From NCBI RefSeq assembly GCF_006352025.1, contig NZ_CP040936.1, forward strand, positions 2,728,001-2,792,000: DNA of 64,000 nt, given 5' to 3'. The notes beneath the pieces are model-generated. The model was not told the origin of the DNA and did not search any database. It saw only the letters and a program-made list of their open reading frames with translations. A program made the translations under genes and the position numbers. The first letter of the stretch is position 1. Each line of letters starts with the position of its first letter. This document shows positions 9,692 through 18,035 of this stretch, piece by piece. The DNA is from Hymenobacter sp. DG01. GTDB lineage: Bacteria > Bacteroidota > Bacteroidia > Cytophagales > Hymenobacteraceae.

Positions 9692-9710
9692 CGCCCGGAA
9701 AACCCTTTGT

Positions 9711-11519
9711 ATGCAGAACATTCGGAATATCGCCATTATTGCGCACGTTGACCACGGCAAGACTACGCTGGTGGACAAGATCATTCACGCCTCGAAGCTT
9801 TTCGACGAACACCAGCAGTTCGACGACCTGATTCTGGATAACAATGATCTGGAGCGTGAGCGGGGCATTACTATCGTCTCCAAAAACGTATCGGTACGAT
9901 ACAAAGACGTAAAAATCAACATCATCGACACCCCTGGTCACGCCGACTTCGGCGGCGAGGTGGAGCGTGTACTGAAGATGGCCGACGGCGTATTGCTGCT
10001 CGTGGATGCCTTCGAAGGCGCCATGCCCCAGACGCGCTTCGTACTGGGCAAAGCCATTGACCTGGGCCTGAAGCCCATTGTGGTGGTGAACAAAGTGGAC
10101 AAGGAAAACTGCCGCCCAGACGAGGTGCACGAGCAGGTTTTCGACCTGATGTTCAACCTGGGTGCCACCGAAGATCAGCTGGACTTCGTGACGCTGTACG
10201 GTTCCTCGAAGCAGGGCTGGATGAGCACCGACTGGAAAGTAAAAACTGACAGCATCATTCCGCTGCTCGACGCCGTGGTGGAATCTATTCCGGCCGCTCC
10301 GCAGCTGGATGGTACCCCACAGATGCAGGTTACCTCGCTCGACTACTCCTCGTTCGTGGGTCGTATCGCCATCGGCCGTGTGCACCGCGGTACGCTGCGT
10401 GAAGGCGCCAACATGAGCCTGATCAAGCGCGACGGCACCATCAAAAAGGTGAAGATCAAGGAGCTGCAGGTGTTCGAAGGCCTGGGCAAGAACAAGGTAG
10501 CAGAGGTTAGCTCCGGCGAAATTTGCGCCGTGACCGGCATCGAAGGCTTTGACATTGGCGACACCCTCGCCGACGCCGAAAACCCCGAAGCCCTGCCGAC
10601 CATCAGCATCGACGAGCCGACGATGAACATGCTGTTCACCATCAACAACTCGCCGTTCTTCGGTAAGGAAGGTAAGTTCGTGACCTCGCGCCACCTGCGT
10701 GACCGTCTGTTCAAGGAAACCGAGAAAAACCTGGCCCTGCGCGTAAAGGAAACCGACCGTGAAGACACCTTCCTGGTGTACGGCCGGGGTATTCTTCACT
10801 TGTCGGTACTCATCGAGACCATGCGTCGCGAAGGGTTCGAGCTGCAGGTAGGCCAGCCCCAGGTACTGTTCCGCGAGGACGAAGAAGGCAACCGCCTGGA
10901 GCCCATCGAGCACCTGGTAGTGGATGTGCCGGAAGAAACCGCTGGTAAGGTTATCGAGCTGGTGACCATGCGCAAAGGCGAGCTGACCATCATGGAGCCG
11001 AAAGGCGACCTGCAGCACCTGGAGTTCAATATTCCGGCCCGTGGCTTGATTGGCCTGCGCAACAACGTGCTGACTGCCACTGCTGGTGAGGCCATCATGA
11101 ACCACCGCTTCTCGGCTTACGAGCCCTACAAAGGCGTGATTCCGGGTCGTATCTCCGGTTCGCTGATTTCGATGGAGACGGGCCCCGGCACCGCTTACAC
11201 CATCGACAAGATGCAGGACCGCGGCGAGTTCTTCGTTGATCCGGGCGAGGAAGTGTACGCCGGCCAGGTTATTGGGGAGCATACCCGCCCCAACGACTTG
11301 ACCATCAACATCCAGAAAGGCAAGAAGCTCACGAACATGCGTGCTTCGGGCTCGGATGAAAACGTGAAAATCGTGCCCAAACGTCAGTTCTCGCTGGAAG
11401 AAGCCATGGAATACATCCAGAAGGATGAGTACCTGGAAGTAACGCCGAAATCGGTGCGGATGCGTAAGATCCTGCTCGACGAGAACGAGCGTCTGCGCTC
11501 AGCCAAGAAAGTTGACTAA
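9711..11519 (+). CDS. typA: Ribosome-associated translational GTPase TypA/BipA
   Basis: The 602-residue GTPase resembles EF-G and binds the ribosome, with roles in assembly and in growth under cold or stress. Its G motifs are clear: AHVDHGKT (G1, residues 11-18), the RGITI switch I, DTPGHADF (G3), NKVDKENC (G4) and the YGSSKQG G5 region. Domains II and III follow, then the EF-G-like domain V and the BipA-specific C-terminal domain (RASGSDENVKIVPKRQFSLEEAMEYI), whose loop contacts the ribosomal A site. Length is normal. It is a single-gene unit with its own promoter and a shared terminator downstream. Confidence 0.98.
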   Translation: MQNIRNIAIIAHVDHGKTTLVDKIIHASKLFDEHQQFDDLILDNNDLERERGITIVSKNVSVRYKDVKINIIDTPGHADFGGEVERVLKMADGVLLLVDAFEGAMPQTRFVLGKAIDLGLKPIVVVNKVDKENCRPDEVHEQVFDLMFNLGATEDQLDFVTLYGSSKQGWMSTDWKVKTDSIIPLLDAVVESIPAAPQLDGTPQMQVTSLDYSSFVGRIAIGRVHRGTLREGANMSLIKRDGTIKKVKIKELQVFEGLGKNKVAEVSSGEICAVTGIEGFDIGDTLADAENPEALPTISIDEPTMNMLFTINNSPFFGKEGKFVTSRHLRDRLFKETEKNLALRVKETDREDTFLVYGRGILHLSVLIETMRREGFELQVGQPQVLFREDEEGNRLEPIEHLVVDVPEETAGKVIELVTMRKGELTIMEPKGDLQHLEFNIPARGLIGLRNNVLTATAGEAIMNHRFSAYEPYKGVIPGRISGSLISMETGPGTAYTIDKMQDRGEFFVDPGEEVYAGQVIGEHTRPNDLTINIQKGKKLTNMRASGSDENVKIVPKRQFSLEEAMEYIQKDEYLEVTPKSVRMRKILLDENERLRSAKKVD

Positions 11520-11583
11520 ATCTGCGAATTCTGACGGTTGGTTTGATTGTCAAACTCAACCCCACCCACCAGGATTCACATAC

Positions 11584-11615
11584 AAAAAGGCGCGGCCCCT
11601 GGGTCGCGCCTTTTT
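11584..11615. terminator. Bidirectional terminator between typA and the SMR gene
   Basis: Arms 11584-11594 (AAAAAGGCGCG) and 11605-11615 (CGCGCCTTTTT) give T tracts on both strands between convergent genes. Confidence 0.9.
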
Positions 11616-11647
11616 GCTTTTACGTTCAGGGGTAGGCCAAGGAATGG

Positions 11648-11983
11648 TTAGTGAGCCCCGGTTTTGGAGAAGACGTTGATAACGACAACGCCAGCCAGAA
11701 TCAGGGCCAGACCGATAAGAGCGGGCACATCCGGAACCTGCCGGTAAAACACTACCCCCGCCAGCGTAATCAGCACAATGCCAATACCCGACCACACCGC
11801 GTAGGCCACCCCCATCGGGATGCTTTTCAGAGTCAGGCTCAGAAAGTAGAAAGCAAAGCCGTAGCCCACCACTACCACCACACTGGGCCAGAGGCGGGTA
11901 AACTGCTCGGAGGCTTTCAGGGCGGTGGTAGCGGCCGTTTCGGCCAGGATGGCCAGCAGCAGGTAAAGCCAGTATTTCATCAT
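11648..11983 (-). CDS. Small multidrug resistance (SMR) family transporter
   Basis: The product is 111 residues with four membrane helices, the standard SMR size. The essential membrane-embedded Glu of helix 1 is in LLLAILAETAATTALK, and GVAYAVWSGIGIVLITLAG is the SMR signature in helices 3-4. SMR proteins work as antiparallel dimers in the inner membrane and export cationic drugs or guanidinium compounds against protons. Whether this one is EmrE-like or Gdx-like cannot be decided by eye. The start chosen (ATG at 11983) follows the acyP stop by one base. The pair is translationally coupled. Confidence 0.9.
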   Translation of the reverse strand: MMKYWLYLLLAILAETAATTALKASEQFTRLWPSVVVVVGYGFAFYFLSLTLKSIPMGVAYAVWSGIGIVLITLAGVVFYRQVPDVPALIGLALILAGVVVINVFSKTGAH

Positions 11984-11984
11984 C

Positions 11985-12266
11985 TTATTCCCCCCGGATA
12001 ATTTCAAACTCGCGGTAGCCCTGCACCGGTCCAGACCGGGCCTCTACCAACTCTACCCGCGCGGCAGGCGGCCCCTGCCGGCACCAGTGCTCCAGGGCGC
12101 TCAGGGCTTCCGCAGGGCCTTCGGCTTCCACGGTCACGGAGCCATCGGGGTTGTTGCGGACGGTGCCGGTCAGGCCCAGTCGGCGGGCTTCGGTACGGGT
12201 GCTTTGGCGGTAGAATACGCCCTGCACATGGCCCTGAACGTGAAAAGTACGGTGCTCAGTCTGCAT
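11985..12266 (-). CDS. acyP: Acylphosphatase
   Basis: The 93-residue product has the acylphosphatase active-site loop HVQGVFYRQSTRTEA (residues 10-24, with the catalytic Arg in the phosphate loop) and the NNPDGSVTVEAEG block with the catalytic Asn. It hydrolyses acyl phosphates such as 1,3-bisphosphoglycerate or carbamoyl phosphate in the cytosol. Length is typical. The frame extends 43 codons upstream but without family similarity, so the ATG at 12266 is chosen. It is the first gene of a coupled pair with the SMR transporter. Confidence 0.93.
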   Translation of the reverse strand: MQTEHRTFHVQGHVQGVFYRQSTRTEARRLGLTGTVRNNPDGSVTVEAEGPAEALSALEHWCRQGPPAARVELVEARSGPVQGYREFEIIRGE

Positions 12267-12439
12267 ACATGAGGAATAGAGTGGATAGGCGGGCAGCGGC
12301 GAAACAGGCGAAAACGCACAATACCGACAGCGGCACCGTGGGTTGTGGTACGCAGCCGGGGTAGGCGCGTTGGGTTGAAGTTGGCTGGCGGGCATTTTCT
12401 TCCGGTGCGGAAGTGCAGCATCTTCCGGAGCTTTGCCGT

Positions 12440-13603
12440 ATGTCTTCTGCCAGCATTCCCCTCTCCCAACCTGTGCGCTATCTTCTTCGCAACTGCACCC
12501 TCTATACAGGCACTACGGTGCTCCACCATCATGCTCTGCTGGTCGAGGAAGGCCGGATTAAGGCCATCCTACCCGAACTGGTAGCCCCCGACGACGTGCC
12601 GGTGGTAGATGGCCGCGGCCTGAATGTAGCGCCCAGTTTGCTCGATGCCCAGGTGTACGGGGCTGAGGGCCAGCTTTTCTCGGTGGCCCCCGGTCCGGAG
12701 GCTTTGCGGGCCCTTACCCGGCATGCCTTTCGGCACGGCACCACGGGCGTGCTCGCCACCATGCCCACCAACTCGCTTAGTATGATGCATGCGGCCCTGG
12801 AGGCAGGGCAGGAGTTCCGGCGCGAGCAGCCGGGGCTGCTGGGCATTCACCTGGAAGGGCCCTATATCAACCCCGCCAAAAAAGGTGCTCACCAGCCAGA
12901 GTTTATTCAGGCCCCCACGGTAGCAGAAATTGAAGAGCTGCTGAAGCGGGCCAATGGGGTGTTGAAAATAATGACCCTGGCCCCCGAAGTTGCTACCCCC
13001 GCCGTAGTAGCCCGGCTGCGCGAGGCGGGCGTGGTGTTGTCGGCGGGCCACTCCAACGCCACCTACACCCAGGCTACCGAAGGCTTCCGCACGGGTTTTG
13101 GAGCAGCTACCCACCTGTTCAACGCCATGTCGGGGCTACAGGGGCGCGAGCCGGGCCTGGTTGGGGCCGTGTACGACGATGCCGCAGCGCAGGCCAGCAT
13201 TATTGCCGACGGGGTGCACTGCGATTTTGCCGCCGTGCGCATCAGCAAGAAGCTACTGGGGGAGCGGCTATTTCTGATTACCGATGCCGTGACCGAAAGC
13301 CAGCAGGGCGCTTACCGCTTCCGGCGCCAGGGCAACCATTTCGTGGATGAGCAGGGCACGCTGGCCGGCTCGGCCCTGACCCTACCCCTAGCCGTGCGCA
13401 ACTGCGTGGAGCAGGTAGGCCTGCCTCTGGCCGAAGCACTGCGGATGGCCTCTCTCTACCCCGCCCGCCTGCTGGGCCTCGATGACCAGCTGGGCTACCT
13501 GGAAACCGGCTATTCCGCCGACTTCTGGCTGTTTGATGACGAGCTGAATGCGGCAGCTACCGCCTGCGCCGGTAAGCTGGTATGGCATTCAGCGGAAGCG
13601 TAG
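12440..13603 (+). CDS. nagA: N-acetylglucosamine-6-phosphate deacetylase
   Basis: The 387-residue amidohydrolase removes acetate from GlcNAc-6-P to give GlcN-6-P in amino-sugar and cell-wall recycling. NagA signatures are all visible: MPTNS, the metal-binding/active-site stretch HLEGPYINPAKKGAHQPEF, SAGHSNATY, the THLFNAMSG His pair, GVHCDF, and the catalytic Asp in LITDAV. The C-terminal GYLETGYSADFWLFD is the usual amidohydrolase cap. ATG 12440 begins MSSASIPLSQ. An ATG nine codons earlier is possible but adds no conserved residues. No other nag genes are adjacent. A hairpin terminator follows at 13728-13769. Confidence 0.95.
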   Translation: MSSASIPLSQPVRYLLRNCTLYTGTTVLHHHALLVEEGRIKAILPELVAPDDVPVVDGRGLNVAPSLLDAQVYGAEGQLFSVAPGPEALRALTRHAFRHGTTGVLATMPTNSLSMMHAALEAGQEFRREQPGLLGIHLEGPYINPAKKGAHQPEFIQAPTVAEIEELLKRANGVLKIMTLAPEVATPAVVARLREAGVVLSAGHSNATYTQATEGFRTGFGAATHLFNAMSGLQGREPGLVGAVYDDAAAQASIIADGVHCDFAAVRISKKLLGERLFLITDAVTESQQGAYRFRRQGNHFVDEQGTLAGSALTLPLAVRNCVEQVGLPLAEALRMASLYPARLLGLDDQLGYLETGYSADFWLFDDELNAAATACAGKLVWHSAEA

Positions 13604-13711
13604 GCACTGCCACTGCCTGCTCCATGACACTGTTCCCGCTGCCAGTCAGTTCTTACCAGGTGTCGGCTGGGTAGCGGGCGGCGCTGTATTGCACGACAGC
13701 AAGGCTTCTGG

Positions 13712-13719
13712 TACTTTTG
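13712..13719 (+). promoter_or_regulatory. -7 promoter element upstream of the 13787 gene
   Basis: TACTTTTG, with ATTG 20 bases upstream (13688-13691). The predicted start, near 13726, falls at the foot of the hairpin 13728-13763. Confidence 0.5.
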
Positions 13720-13727
13720 AGGGGTAG

Positions 13728-13769
13728 GCCCGCTTCAGCCGTCCGTACGGAAGCTGAGCGGGCTTTTTT
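13728..13769 (+). terminator. Hairpin with T tract after nagA
   Basis: Arms 13728-13739 and 13753-13763 pair with one bulged T and are followed by TTTTTT. It is a strong terminator by shape, but it starts only a few bases after a predicted transcription start, so it may also act as a 5' leader hairpin. Confidence 0.75.
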
Positions 13770-13786
13770 CTTCTTATACCCTGAAT

Positions 13787-14359
13787 TTGGTGCCTGTGCT
13801 GAAACGTGTACTTATTGCTACCCCTCTGGTTTTTACAAGCTTTGCCGCCGCACACGCTCAGGACGCGGCCGCTACCGCCGCGGCCATGACGCCCACGGCC
13901 GCTCCTTATGAATACCGCCTCACGGTCCGCGGCTTCGAGGAAACTTACGGCTTCAACGACACGGCTCGGGCCGTCATCCGGCTTTATTTCGCCAAGTGGA
14001 AAACCGGCCTCCGGATTATGCAGTTTGCCGGGGCTCCGGTGCCCATTGTGAGCGTGCTGGGCAAGCACTACAACCCCGATCCGCGCACGGGCGGCGTGGC
14101 TCCCAACTACAGCTCTTACTACTACGACCCCTGGGTAGCGCCCGTGGCCTTTAGCCTGCTGGGTGTGTCGGCGTTTGGCTTTGGCAAGACGACCGTTTGG
14201 AACCGCAAGCAGCTATACCACACCATCCGGCAGTATCGGGCCAGCCGCCAGCTACCCCGCCAGGTAACCCCGGCCCTGCTCATGCCCTACCTGCAGACGG
14301 TAACTGCGGAGTACAACCAGCGCCTTACGCCTCCCGTTGGCGCACCGCCTCAAAAGTAA
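13787..14359 (+). CDS. Putative secreted protein of unknown function
   Basis: The product is about 190 residues with an N-terminal signal peptide (KRVLIATPLVFTSFAAAHAQ, cleavage after AQA-type residues near 25). The mature part has YRLTVRGFEETYGFNDTARAVIRLYF and a Gly/Tyr-rich centre (PNYSSYYYDPW). A hydrophobic stretch (VAPVAFSLLGVSAFGFG) near residues 117-133 may be membrane-embedded. I do not recognise the family. There is no ATG start: TTG 13787, GTG 13790 or GTG 13796 are the options, all just before the signal peptide. Its last 35 bases overlap the end of the convergent methyltransferase gene. Confidence 0.75.
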   Translation: MVPVLKRVLIATPLVFTSFAAAHAQDAAATAAAMTPTAAPYEYRLTVRGFEETYGFNDTARAVIRLYFAKWKTGLRIMQFAGAPVPIVSVLGKHYNPDPRTGGVAPNYSSYYYDPWVAPVAFSLLGVSAFGFGKTTVWNRKQLYHTIRQYRASRQLPRQVTPALLMPYLQTVTAEYNQRLTPPVGAPPQK

Positions 14360-15131
14360 GAATGGCGGTAGCCGTGCTTACGTTCAGCGAGTCGATGGCC
14401 CCGCGCATGGGAATGATGATGGTCTGGTCGCAGGCCTGCATCAGCTCGGGCGTGAGGCCATCGGCTTCGGTGCCCATCACCAGAGCTGTGGGGCCGCGGA
14501 AGTCGCAGGTGGTGTAGGGCACCGCTTTATCGGTGAGGGCGGCGGCGTAGGTCCGGATGCCGTGCTGGCGGCACCAGGCCAGCAGCTCGGGGCGGGTGGT
14601 GGCAATGGTGGGCACCGTAAACGAGCAGCCGATGCTGCTGCGGATGGCGTTGGGGTTGAACAGGTCGGTGCGCGGGTCGCAGACGATGACGGCCGTGGCC
14701 TGGGCCGCGTCGGCGGTGCGCAGGATGGCCCCCAGGTTGCCGGGTTTCTCCACTGCTTCCAGCACCAGCAGCAGGGGGGCGGCGGGCAGGGCCAGCTGGG
14801 CCAGTGTCCGGTGGGGCGGCTCGGCCAGGGCCAGCACTCCATCGGAGCCTTCGCGGTAGGCTACCTTCTCAAACACGGCCTTCGACACCTCGAACCACTC
14901 GGTCTGGCTACCCTCAAACAGGCCGCGCAACTGCTGCTGGCGTTCCGGCCCGGCCAGCTCGGGGCACACAAACAGGGCCGGCACTGCTACCCCCGCGCCG
15001 TGAGCAATAGTCAGCTCCCGTAAGCCTTCAATGATGGTAAGCCCCTGGGCGCGGCGCTCCGAGGACTTTTGCTGGAGCTTGAGCAGGTTTTTGATGCGCG
15101 GATTCTGGGGGCTGGTGATGGAGTCGGGCAT
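14325..15131 (-). CDS. TrmH/SpoU-family RNA 2'-O-methyltransferase
   Basis: The 268-residue protein begins MPDSITSPQNPRIKNLLKL, the usual substrate-binding N-terminal domain (fold of L30e type, to about residue 100). The knotted SPOUT catalytic domain follows with its three motifs: EKPGNLGAILRTADA (motif 1), VMGTEADGLT (motif 2) and IPMRGAIDSLNVSTATAILTFE (motif 3). It transfers a methyl group from SAM to a ribose 2'-OH in rRNA or tRNA; the exact target cannot be read from sequence. ATG 15131 is chosen over an upstream extension that lacks similarity. TATCTTCG on the minus strand at 15190-15197 is a candidate -7 element. It overlaps the convergent 13787 gene by 35 bases. Confidence 0.92.
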   Translation of the reverse strand: MPDSITSPQNPRIKNLLKLQQKSSERRAQGLTIIEGLRELTIAHGAGVAVPALFVCPELAGPERQQQLRGLFEGSQTEWFEVSKAVFEKVAYREGSDGVLALAEPPHRTLAQLALPAAPLLLVLEAVEKPGNLGAILRTADAAQATAVIVCDPRTDLFNPNAIRSSIGCSFTVPTIATTRPELLAWCRQHGIRTYAAALTDKAVPYTTCDFRGPTALVMGTEADGLTPELMQACDQTIIIPMRGAIDSLNVSTATAILTFEAVRQREA

Positions 15132-15291
15132 GAGGCGGCGAGCTAGCAGGTACGGAAGGCGGCCCGGGCGGGCCCGACCTTTCCAGCCGCGAAGATACGG
15201 ACCGCGCCCCGGGACACCCACGGTTTATGCGGGCTTGCGCCGCAGCATGTACCTTGCGGCTGGTATTATTTCACTTGCCGGACCAGCACCG

Positions 15292-16776
15292 ATGGGGCTT
15301 AAGCTAAACACGAAAATTATTCTGGGATTCATTATTGCCGTGGGCGTGCTGCTGCTGACCTCGGCGGTATCGTGGTACAGCATTCAGCAGCTGGCCTACT
15401 ACACGCAGCGGGTGGAGCACACCTACCAGGTACTACAGGGTACGGCCAACCTGCGCACCCACATGCGCGACGCCCAAAGCCACATCCGGAGCTACCTGCT
15501 GCTCAATGATACGTCGGCCCTCACCAGCTTCCGGCGGGTGCTACCCGAGTCGGAGGCTGATTACCAGCTCCTGCGCAGCTTCACCTTCGATAACCCCAGT
15601 CAGCAGGACCGGCTCGATACGCTGCATAGGACCATGGAGGCAGAAATAGCCTACCTCAACCAGTGGCCCCAACGCACCCCGAGCAATGAGGCCGTGCGGG
15701 AGCTGGTACGCGGCGACCAGAACCGACAGCAGCAGCTCCGAAGCCTGCTGAACCGTATTCACTCGGAGGAGCAGGTGCTGCTGCGAGAGCGGCGGAAGCA
15801 GCAGGATTTCTTTGAAAACACTACCCCTGCGGCCATTATGGTATCGGCGGTGCTGGCAGCCATTATTGTGCTGTGGCTGTTCCGGAAAATCACGAAAGAG
15901 GTGCGGGCCAATGAGGAGCTTCAGCAGGAGCTGGCTCGCAGCAACGATGCAGTAGCCCGTCGCATTCACATTATTGAAGCACTAGCTAACAAAGTAGTGG
16001 AGGGCGACTACTCAGTGAAGATTACCGACCAGGAGCAGGACAGCCTGGGTAACCTCGCTACCGCCCTCAACCGCATGACTCAGACCCTGGACACGAGCTT
16101 CACGGCCCTGGAAAACCGTAACCGCGAGCTGGACCAGTTTGCCTACGTAGCCTCTCACGACCTGAAGGCCCCCCTGCGAGGGGTAGTGACGGTAGTGAAA
16201 TGGATTGAGGACGAGCTACCCCACGAGCTCAGCCCCCAGATGCGCCAGTACCTGGACATGATGAAAGGCCGACTGCACCGCCTTGAAGACCTGATTAACG
16301 GCCTGCTGGCTTACGCCCGCGCCGGCCGCACCGAGCAGCAGTTGGAGGAAGTGAGCGTGCAGCAGCTGGTGCAGGAAGTTTCGGAGCTGGTAGTGCCGCC
16401 TACGTTCCGGGTAGCTACCCCTACCCCCCTGCCCACCTTCCTAACCGACCGGCTTAGCCTGCAGCAGGTATTCACCAACCTAATGGGCAATGCCGCCAAA
16501 TACCACAACCGTCCCGACGGCCTGATTACCGTAACCTGCCAGGACATTGGGGAGTGCTACGAGTTCCGGGTGCAGGATGACGGCCCTGGCATTGCCCCAC
16601 AGTTCCACCAGAAAATCTTCCTGATGTTCCAGACCCTGCGCGACCGGCACACGGCGGAAAGCACCGGCATTGGCCTAAGCATCGTAAAACGCATTATCGA
16701 AGAAAAAAAGGGCACCATCCACCTCGAATCAGCCGAAGGCGCCGGCGCCTCGTTCATCTTCACCTGGCCGAAATAA
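15292..16776 (+). CDS. Membrane sensor histidine kinase (CHASE3-like, HAMP, HisKA, HATPase)
   Basis: The 494-residue protein has TM1 at about residues 8-27, an extracytoplasmic helical domain to about 180 resembling CHASE3 (THMRDAQSHIRSYLLLND), TM2 (AAIMVSAVLAAIIVLWLF), a HAMP-like linker, and the HisKA H-box SHDLKAPLRG with His at about 289. The ATPase domain shows the N box (NLMGNAAKYH), G1 (DDGPGIAP) and G2 (GIGLSIVKRI). It should autophosphorylate in response to an envelope or small-molecule signal. An ATG at 15247 is also in frame, but TACCTTGC at 15250-15257 looks like a -7 element, favouring 15292. The response regulator at 16942 is its likely partner. Confidence 0.9.
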   Translation: MGLKLNTKIILGFIIAVGVLLLTSAVSWYSIQQLAYYTQRVEHTYQVLQGTANLRTHMRDAQSHIRSYLLLNDTSALTSFRRVLPESEADYQLLRSFTFDNPSQQDRLDTLHRTMEAEIAYLNQWPQRTPSNEAVRELVRGDQNRQQQLRSLLNRIHSEEQVLLRERRKQQDFFENTTPAAIMVSAVLAAIIVLWLFRKITKEVRANEELQQELARSNDAVARRIHIIEALANKVVEGDYSVKITDQEQDSLGNLATALNRMTQTLDTSFTALENRNRELDQFAYVASHDLKAPLRGVVTVVKWIEDELPHELSPQMRQYLDMMKGRLHRLEDLINGLLAYARAGRTEQQLEEVSVQQLVQEVSELVVPPTFRVATPTPLPTFLTDRLSLQQVFTNLMGNAAKYHNRPDGLITVTCQDIGECYEFRVQDDGPGIAPQFHQKIFLMFQTLRDRHTAESTGIGLSIVKRIIEEKKGTIHLESAEGAGASFIFTWPK

Positions 16777-16816
16777 GTGAAGCTTTCCAGGGCAGGAGGT
16801 GATGGGGTGAACCGTT

Positions 16817-16840
16817 TGTCATCCTGACGAAGGATGACAA
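16817..16840. repeat. Minimal GTCAT-family palindrome
   Basis: TTGTCATCC and GGATGACAA arms around a six-base centre containing GACGAA. It looks like an internally shortened member of the GTCAT family, in the kinase-regulator spacer. Confidence 0.65.
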
Positions 16841-16941
16841 TACTTCTATCCCCGCGCCTCGTACCTTCCTGTCTCTCACATCCCAGAATCCTCCTACCCT
16901 CACACCCGCCTACCCTAGCCCCCTAACTTCCCCTTTTCCCT

Positions 16942-17352
16942 ATGCGCTCCGTACTACTGGTTGAAGACGACTTTTTTGATACCATGACGGCCCAGAAGGC
17001 CTTTGAAAAATTCAGTGTTCCGCACAAGCTGTACATGGCTTTCAATGGCCTGGAGGCGCTGGACCTGTTGCTGGGCACCAACGGCGTAGAGCCCATCCGG
17101 CCCCTGCCGGAGGTGATTCTGCTGGATTTGAACATGCCCAAGATGAACGGCCACGAGTTTCTGGCCGAGCTTCGGGGCAACCCGGAGCTAAGCGCCATTC
17201 CGGTGTTCATTACCACTACTTCCGGCATGGACGTGGACCGGCTCAGCGCCCAGAACCTGGGAGTAAGCGGCTACATCCTGAAACCGCTCGATTTTGAAAC
17301 CAGCGCCAATATGGTGGACAGTATTAATTTACTGGAAAAGCTACTGCGGTAA
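16942..17352 (+). CDS. Single-domain response regulator (CheY/Rcp1-like)
   Basis: The 136-residue protein is a lone receiver domain. The acidic pocket EDD is at residues 8-10, the phosphoacceptor is Asp62 in LLDLNMPKMNGHEFL, the switch Thr lies in FITTTSG (91-93), and Lys114 is in GYILKPLDF. It has no DNA-binding or enzymatic output domain, so it would act by protein-protein contact, as regulators of the Rcp1 type do. It lies 165 bases after the sensor kinase gene and 27 bases before a small STAS-like gene, so the three probably form a signalling set. Confidence 0.95.
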   Translation: MRSVLLVEDDFFDTMTAQKAFEKFSVPHKLYMAFNGLEALDLLLGTNGVEPIRPLPEVILLDLNMPKMNGHEFLAELRGNPELSAIPVFITTTSGMDVDRLSAQNLGVSGYILKPLDFETSANMVDSINLLEKLLR

Positions 17353-17379
17353 ACGTTTTTACTTCTGATTTGGGCGGGT

Positions 17380-17781
17380 ATGGAAATGGTATTTGAAAAT
17401 CAACATTGCACCATCTTCTTTGACCCAGCCAGCCGCTGCCTGCACCAGACCTGGACGGGCTTCGCCACCGGCCCCTTGCTGCGCGAAGCCCACGAGGCTA
17501 CCCTGGAGCTGCTCAGCCGCCACGGGGTGCAGCAGGTACTGGCCGATACCCGTGAGATGCGCACCATCCTGCGCACTGACCAGCAGTGGATTACCGACGA
17601 CTTTTTTCCGCGGGCTCTGGCCCGGGGCTACCGGCGGGTGGCCGTCGTGGTGTCGGCTGATATGTTTAATCAACTCTCTGTGCGGGCTATTCTGGACCCG
17701 GTGCTGGGGCAGAGTGCGTTTACCGTGGAGTACTTCGGCAACCTGGAAACGGCCCGGGCCTGGCTTTATCAGGCGGGCTGA
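17380..17781 (+). CDS. Small STAS/SpoIIAA-like protein (putative)
   Basis: The 133-residue soluble protein begins MEMVFENQHCTIFFDPASRCLHQTWTG. Its alternating strands and helices (LLREAHEATLELLSRHGVQQVLADTREMRTILRTDQQW, then RVAVVVSADMFNQLSV) fit the STAS/SpoIIAA-like fold found beside Bacteroidota signalling genes. This call rests on pattern, not a catalytic motif. It starts 27 bases after the response regulator stop and is likely co-transcribed with it. A second ATG two codons in (17386) is equally possible. Confidence 0.7.
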   Translation: MEMVFENQHCTIFFDPASRCLHQTWTGFATGPLLREAHEATLELLSRHGVQQVLADTREMRTILRTDQQWITDDFFPRALARGYRRVAVVVSADMFNQLSVRAILDPVLGQSAFTVEYFGNLETARAWLYQAG

Positions 17782-18035
17782 GTCAGGCCCTTGCTCAGCG
17801 GGCTTTCTGCCGCCGCAAGGTACCGGGGCACTACTTCTTTTTCGGCCCGGGAGGCTGCTTATACAGCCAAAACGGATTATTTCGTTTGCTTCGTGCACCG
17901 GGCACCTTCGGGGGCTACCGGCTGTTAAAAAAACCCGTCGGTAGGGACGGCCCAACCAACTCATACAGGGTAGTAGTTCATCCTGGTTTCACGTTTCGGG
18001 CCGTCTTTGCTGACTCCATTGCTTTATCTGCCTGT

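Larger units (their letters stand above)
9305..9710. other. Divergent regulatory spacer upstream of typA
   Basis: About 400 bases with no gene supported. It contains a minus-strand -7 element TACTTTTG (9397-9404) for the DUF3050 gene, a perfect 9-base inverted repeat (9620-9628/9656-9664), and a plus-strand -7 element TACCTTTG (9684-9691) for typA. Confidence 0.6.

Noticed and set aside
9654..11282. Long minus-strand frame across typA
   Set aside because: Shadow of typA; composition rich in His, Gln and Val with no domain.
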